Source of the DNA: Linnemannia hyalina
Taxonomy: Eukaryota > Mortierellomycota > Mortierellomycetes > Mortierellales > Mortierellaceae
Length of the DNA: 64,000 nucleotides
Direction: 5' to 3'
NCBI GenBank assembly: GCA_019671135.1
Contig: JAHRHY010000004.1
Span: forward strand, 744,001 to 808,000
In this document: piece after piece, positions 59,201 through 64,000 of the stretch
Position numbering within the stretch: the first letter of the stretch is position 1
Layout of the letters: the number at the start of each line of letters is the position of its first letter
The notes under the pieces: model-generated
What the model was told of the DNA's origin: nothing
Database searches by the model: none
Seen by the model: the letters and a program-made list of their open reading frames with translations, nothing else
Position numbers and translations under genes: made by a program

Positions 59201-60412
59201 TTGTTTAACTCCTACCAACAGCAGCAACAACATCAGCAGCTTCCTATGTCTGGCACCAGCTCAATGAACATCCCTATTGCGGACTCGACGTCCTCCTATG
59301 GATCCTTGGTCGTCCCCGCCTCATCTTCGACAAGCTCCTCACCGTCCTCGTCGCCCAGCATCTCAAGAGCCACCGTCATCGGTCAGGACAACAGCACGAG
59401 AATGGCGGGACAACAGCACCTTCAACCACCGCAGCAACAGCACATTTCGTTCCATCAAACTCAACTCTCGGGTGATTTCGAGATGGGCTTTGATATGCGT
59501 CAGGGCATGTCCTCTGATTCCGTTCTCCAGGCAACCAATGATACCCATATCCACCCGTTTACGCACTCTGATCAACAGCAACAGCAACAACAGCAACAGC
59601 AACACCAGCGCCAGTCTATACAGATTGACCAGGACGGGTTTGCGGATTTCGGATTGAACATGGACGAATCGCTGGAGGGTCTGATGAAGAAGAGTATGGG
59701 ATCGTTTGACCGCCTCATGGAGAGTTTCTCGAACGATTCTCCTTCGCTCTTGGAGCATCATCACCAACTTCATCAACAGCAACAGCAACAGCAGGTACTT
59801 GCACCTTCGACACCCGCTGCCTCTGTGGACCAGTTCTCGTATTTCCAGAACTTGCAGCAGACTCCAACCCCACAACAGCAACAACAACAGTTCCTCCACA
59901 ATCAACAACACCAACAGCAGGGTCAGCAGCAGCAGCAGCAGCAGCAGGGACATATGAGCTTCCAGGAGGTGTCGAGGACGATGTGGATATCAAACCACTC
60001 TGGAGGAGCCGCATCCTTCTCCGTCCCCACCAACTCCGAGTTCTCATGGTCGTCTCCTCCACCACACCAACAAACACCATTGCAGGCACTTTCCCAGCAG
60101 CAGGGCACTATGCAGAGTATCAACATCTCTGCTAACGATTCGCCACAAGAAGAGTTGGAACTGGAGTTGGGCCTTGAGAGCCATCATGTTGTGCAACAAC
60201 AGCAACAACAGCAACAACAGTTGAGTGCACATGTGCTGTTCCAGCAACACCATCAAGAGCAGCAGCGTCGTCATATAGAGCAGCAGAAACAACAACATAG
60301 GGCATCGATCCAACACCAGCACCAGCAGACGTTTTATATCCCACAGATGCAGGATGATGAGGATGAGGATGATGAGGACGAGAGTAACGGTGGCCTCCCT
60401 GATCATGTATGA
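56241..60412 (+). CDS. Zn(II)2Cys6 transcription factor with Gln-rich C-terminus
   Basis: Exons are 56241-56856, 57308-58491 and 58613-60412, in phase, giving 1199 residues. The 451-base first intron ends at ATACCAG, so the zinc cluster starts directly at the splice. The pattern CX2CX6CX5CX2CX6C is complete (Cys207, 210, 217, 223, 226, 233; VCDWCRYRKIRCDRESPC begins it). This is the fungal binuclear zinc cluster that binds CGG-type DNA sites. A basic/acidic linker follows (SSDNDGSDEEDEDEGEDEQK). Two helices sharing ERMxxIEMLL lie at about 404-414 and 545-555. A Lys/Ala-rich stretch (RKKRVSAAAAAKAAAAAA) comes next, then about 500 residues rich in Gln/His, a likely activation domain. No fungal-specific TF middle region is seen. 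An upstream exon is possible, but the ATG at 56241 follows a long pyrimidine leader. Confidence 0.85.
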
Positions 60413-60646
60413 CAGGTCCCAATAGCGTCTTCTTCTCCTCATCAGTTACCCTGCCCAAGGCCAATGTAGTGCATTCTTTTGTTTTCCCTTCTTGTTACTT
60501 TTCATCCCCCATCCTATCCTCGCTTGTATCATAGTCATCCCCTCCTTTCCTCCTCCCACTTTTTGTACTCAACATTAAATAATTATACATTATTCATCGC
60601 ATGTGTCTTTACTGCCGATCTCGTATCATTGTTTTACTGTAAACCT

Positions 60647-63192
60647 TCAAGAGGCTGTCATTAAAGACGTAAAGTACTCATCCACATCCGCCCAAGCGGG
60701 ACTACCAACACCCGAGACTCGGAACGCGATATGAGTATCTGGTCGCAGAACCACGATCCCTCCTCCTTGGACTAGAGACGCGCTCTTCTTGGTCGGCGGC
60801 GTCGATGACAGACCTGTGAATCCGAACCATTCGTGCAAGCGTCCTCCTTCAGGATCGATGTAGATCTTTCCGTAACCTTCTGTCCTGTCTGCCATTGCTG
60901 TTGCTGTCCCATGGTTGTCTGACTCTGAGAATGTGGCGCTAGAGATGACATGGACCATGAACTGAGGCGTCGATTTGTTCTTCTTGCTCATCATTGCCTC
61001 CGAGCTCGAGCTTGAGCTTGAGCTCGAGTTCGAATCCAACACGCCTCGGAGGCCTGGCCACCTAGACGACCAAACCCGTTGATAGTGCTCGATATCCTTG
61101 CCCAGTCTCGCATCCAGGTCCTTCTCCGCTACCAGACGATCTGCCGCAAAGACAAGGATTTGGAAGACTCCCGGGAAGGCGAGGATGTCGTACAATCGTA
61201 CATCTTTCGATTGTTGGTTGGTCCCTTCGTCCTCCAGTTCCGCTAACGACTCTGATCTTGGTAGTGATGTATCTGCAGGTGCAGGGGCGAAGGGGACAAT
61301 GATGTCGTCAGGAGCGCGCTGGCCGATGGAGGCGGGTCCTGTAGGTGGGTAAGGGTGAGATTTGTGCGACTTGTTGATTGAGTTCTCGTGGTACCTCAGT
61401 CCCAACTATGAAATACAACGGTTCACAGTTAGTTAGGTTCTCCATTACACGCTCATCAAACTCTCAAAAAAGAGAAAAAGTCATGCAAGATGCAGTTTAG
61501 TACCATAGAGTAAGGAGTCGGGCGACCGCCGCCCATTGGCAAATACCGCATGATATACGGCAAAAGAATAAGCATCAACTTTCTCAGATTAGAAGATATC
61601 CAGCCCTGATAGACACCATTGTCGAGTGTCGTTGCAGAGTATTTGATGATCTCGTCAGCGATCGGGATACGTTCGTCGTTGTAGGTGTCCAGGAGTGAGG
61701 GGGCTGCTGTGCCGTTGAGGACTAGGGCGATCTTCCATGTTAGGTTGTATGCATCCTGTAGACCTGTGTTCAGTCCTGATTGTTGTGACAAAGTGAAGAT
61801 AGGTTAAGTTTGACATGTGTGGTACAATGAACAACAACAAATCGGCAACAGCCAATGGGGTATAACATACCTTGACCACCAGCAGGGGAGTGACAATGAG
61901 CAGCATCGCCCGCCAAAAAGATACGTCTCTTGTACCCAAATTCCTTCGCTCTCCGCTCATTCACCCGATAATACGTGATCCAGTTGTAGCTCACGACCTT
62001 CATCTTCAAAGTGCCCAGGGTCTCCTGGAGAAGGGTTTCAAAGTACTCTTTGTCGACGGTTTTGGGTTCTCGTGCTTCGAATTGGTCTTGGGTGAGGAGG
62101 CCGTCGTCGAGCATGAGGCGGACACGGTTTTCGCGGATGGGGTACATTGCGATCGAGTGACGGTTGTCGCCCTTGATGAACCTATTTTTGGACAGTCAGG
62201 ACAGAAGGTGTAAGAGAGATGGAGATAAGGGGTTGAACGAAAGAGTGATGAGAAAAAAGGTCATCCATAAATTAGTCAGGGTCCAATTTAAAAAGTACAA
62301 GATGTCCCAAAATGACGTCATAGACTTACGAGACGTTTGTGGTGGACAGGTCAGTCTCGACATGCCCATCAAACAGGATCAAGTTGTAGTCGCGGGTTCG
62401 ACCAGGGAAGGGGATGTTGAGTCGGTGTCGAACGGTTGACCGGCCGCCGTCAGAGGCTATCAGGTACTCGGATCGGACTACCTTGATCTCATACTGCTTG
62501 TCTTCGTCCTCGTCCGCCATGTCAACAGTGCCCAGGACAATACTCTCTCCTTTGCGCTTGTTAGTCCCTACGATTGCTCGACGTATCGTCGTCTCCACCC
62601 ATGTCGTCTTTGCCTCTTCCTTTATCGTCACATCTGCCGCATGTTCCTGCTCCTGCTCCTGCTCCTGCTCAACAACTCTAGTATCCACTAACTCCCATCC
62701 CCTCTCCACCCGTCCCAACCCCAACTTCTCATACTCCTCCGTCAAGATCTTGACCGTCGAATTCTGCTCCAACATCCAAGGAATCCCAAACTCAGAATCC
62801 TTCGCCTTCCTCGGCCTGATCTCCGCTGTCAACTTGCTCCCATAATAAAACTGCATCGAAGGACTTATCCAGGATTCGGTCTTAAATCGCTCATAGAGTT
62901 GCGGGTCGGTGAGTTTGAAGATCTCGAGGGTGCGAGCGTGGAGACTGACAGCTCGGGAGTCTGGGGATGGGGTGAGGTCTCGTTCGATGATTCGGCTGGA
63001 GATACCGAGTTTTGAGAGGAGGAGGCCGGCCATGAGTCCGGAGGGGCCTGCACCGGCGATGAGAACCGGAATATCAATGTTGGATGGGGTATTTGAGGAG
63101 GTGGTGGTGTTTGTGGTGTTAGGAGTGGAGGATGAGGAGGATGAGGATGAAGGAGAGGCGGGTGAGCCTGAAGACGATGGTTCTGACGCCAT
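60647..63192 (-). CDS. FAD-dependent aromatic hydroxylase (phenol 2-monooxygenase type)
   Basis: Exons are 63192-62330, 62181-61871, 61775-61504 and 61405-60647, in phase, giving 734 residues. After a Ser/Thr-rich start the FAD dinucleotide fold is clear: VLIAGAGPSGLMAGLLLSKL (Gly47, 49, 52), SRAVSLHARTLEIF, YLIASDGGRSTVRHRL (the DG motif) and RRIFLAGDAAHCHSPAGGQ with GLNTGLQDAYNL (the GD motif). The C-terminal part (VRLYDILAFPGVFQILVFAA, GGIVVLRPDTHIAFRV) is the thioredoxin-like domain of phenol 2-monooxygenase and related class A flavoproteins, which use NADPH and O2 to hydroxylate phenolic rings. Insertions rich in Glu/Gln (QEQEQEQE) and Ser (about residue 590) lengthen it. The substrate cannot be named. 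It converges on the Zn2Cys6 gene with 234 bases between. Confidence 0.85.
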
Positions 63193-64000
63193 GGTAGCAC
63201 TTGTTGTTGGCCTTGGTTGTTGCTTGTGGAGTGTTGTGTGGGAATGATGTTTTGTTGAGGGTGGGGATTGGGGGTAAAGAAAGAACAAAAAAACGGATGC
63301 CCCTGTTCCTTTTTTATGCGCGTTCTTGACACCACTGAGGACTGGGAAGGAAGAAAGGGGTCTTCTACAATCCACAGAACATCTCCTCACTAGCCCATGC
63401 TCGCTTCTTTTTTCCTTTTTTTAGCACGTTGACTCGAGCAGCTGGCAGACGAAATGGGGAAAAAAATTACTTTTCAAGTCTGAGAGCGGACATGAGACAT
63501 AGCCTTGCATGGAAGGTGGATGGACATGGACATGGACATGCTTCTTTCTGAGTGGACGTGTCCACTTTTCGAGACTTGGACTTCGGACAATAAAATAACT
63601 CCGGCTCATTTTCTTGACTGCAGGCACACTTTTACCTAGCATTGGTTCTTGGATGGCGTGTGCTGACTGCTGTTCATTGCTGGCTAATCCACAGTGAGCA
63701 AACTACCAATTCCATCCCTCGGAAAAAAAAAAGAAAAGTACTTTCCAGATCTGAGCGTGGACGCGAGAAGAAGAGTTAATTGAATTTTTGGGACATGGAT
63801 GTTAACGTTTAAACACCGCATCCATTTTTTTTCCCTTGATGGCTGTTTAAACCATTGATCGCTCTCTATGCCTTTGCACACCACAGCCATTCCCTTACAA
63901 CACACAAAACCATCCCAATGGACGGATCCTTACGTTTTTTTTGTAATTTTATTTTAGGACAAGAATGTGCTGCTCAGCTGTGACGAAGGTTGGCGTTGCC
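63193..64000. other. upstream region of the hydroxylase gene
   Basis: No gene seen. Two related noncoding stretches occur about 270 bases apart (63465-63500 and 63731-63770: ACTTTTCAAGTCTGAG and ACTTTCCAGATCTGAG cores, then a GGAC). GACATG is repeated at 63521-63540, close to the short palindrome-like GTGGACGTGTCCAC (63553-63566). Confidence 0.45.

Noticed and set aside
59363..60464. Minus-strand open frames rich in Leu, Val or Cys
   Set aside because: They are shadows of the poly-Gln coding repeats in the Zn2Cys6 gene.
60995..61035. GAGCTCGAGCTT repeats looking like a regulatory palindrome
   Set aside because: They encode the poly-Ser stretch of the hydroxylase (alternating AGC/TCG codons) in an open exon.

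Overview
The window looks like nuclear DNA of a filamentous fungus, most likely Mortierellomycota (Mortierella/Linnemannia type). The reasons are many short introns with GTAAGT/GTATGT donors and CTAAC or TTAAC-like branch sequences before AG acceptors, a Crinkler (CRN) type gene, Gln/Ser/Thr-rich regulatory proteins, a fungal Zn2Cys6 regulator, an HSPA12-like Hsp70 and a secreted LPMO-like protein. Taxonomy and functions are inferred by recall of family features; no search was run. Exon coordinates were worked out by hand from splice signals and reading phase.

Layout. At 1-2283 (minus) there is a CRN-like gene that runs off the left edge and has several frame breaks. A decayed membrane-protein relic follows at about 3960-4871 (minus). 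Two housekeeping-type genes come next on the minus strand: a PB1/UBA protein of the p62/NBR1 type (5137-8134) and an SMG8-like nonsense-mediated decay factor (8991-12698). The latter is divergent from a membrane-anchored ER protein disulfide isomerase (13555-15700, plus).

From about 16180 to 25650 lies the most distinctive region: three tandem units of about 3 kb. Each carries a three-exon gene for a single-pass membrane protein with the same exon lengths. Copy 1 has a nonsense codon; copies 2 and 3 are open. Two spacers also hold relic exons of a second, decayed paralogue. The C-terminal tail motif LEFSRHPRPN of the three genes recurs in the relic near 4070.

Then come a nine-exon Spc34-like DASH/kinetochore candidate (26100-28249, minus), an HSPA12-like Hsp70 with a Gln/Tyr/Gly-rich prion-like N-terminus (28545-31250, minus), a small thioredoxin-fold protein of the Fmp46 type (32098-32668, plus) and a transglutaminase-like/KY-type protein (32906-35146, minus). 

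The right half is sparse. Between 35147 and 56240 I can support only a 100-residue disordered protein (43406-43708) and a secreted copper-site LPMO candidate with a clear TATA box (48434-49186). At the right end a 1199-residue Zn2Cys6 regulator (56241-60412, plus) converges with an FAD aromatic hydroxylase (60647-63192, minus).

I see no operon-like system. The best candidate for something undescribed is the tandem membrane-protein family with its shared cytoplasmic motif, a diversified middle exon and decaying paralogues.
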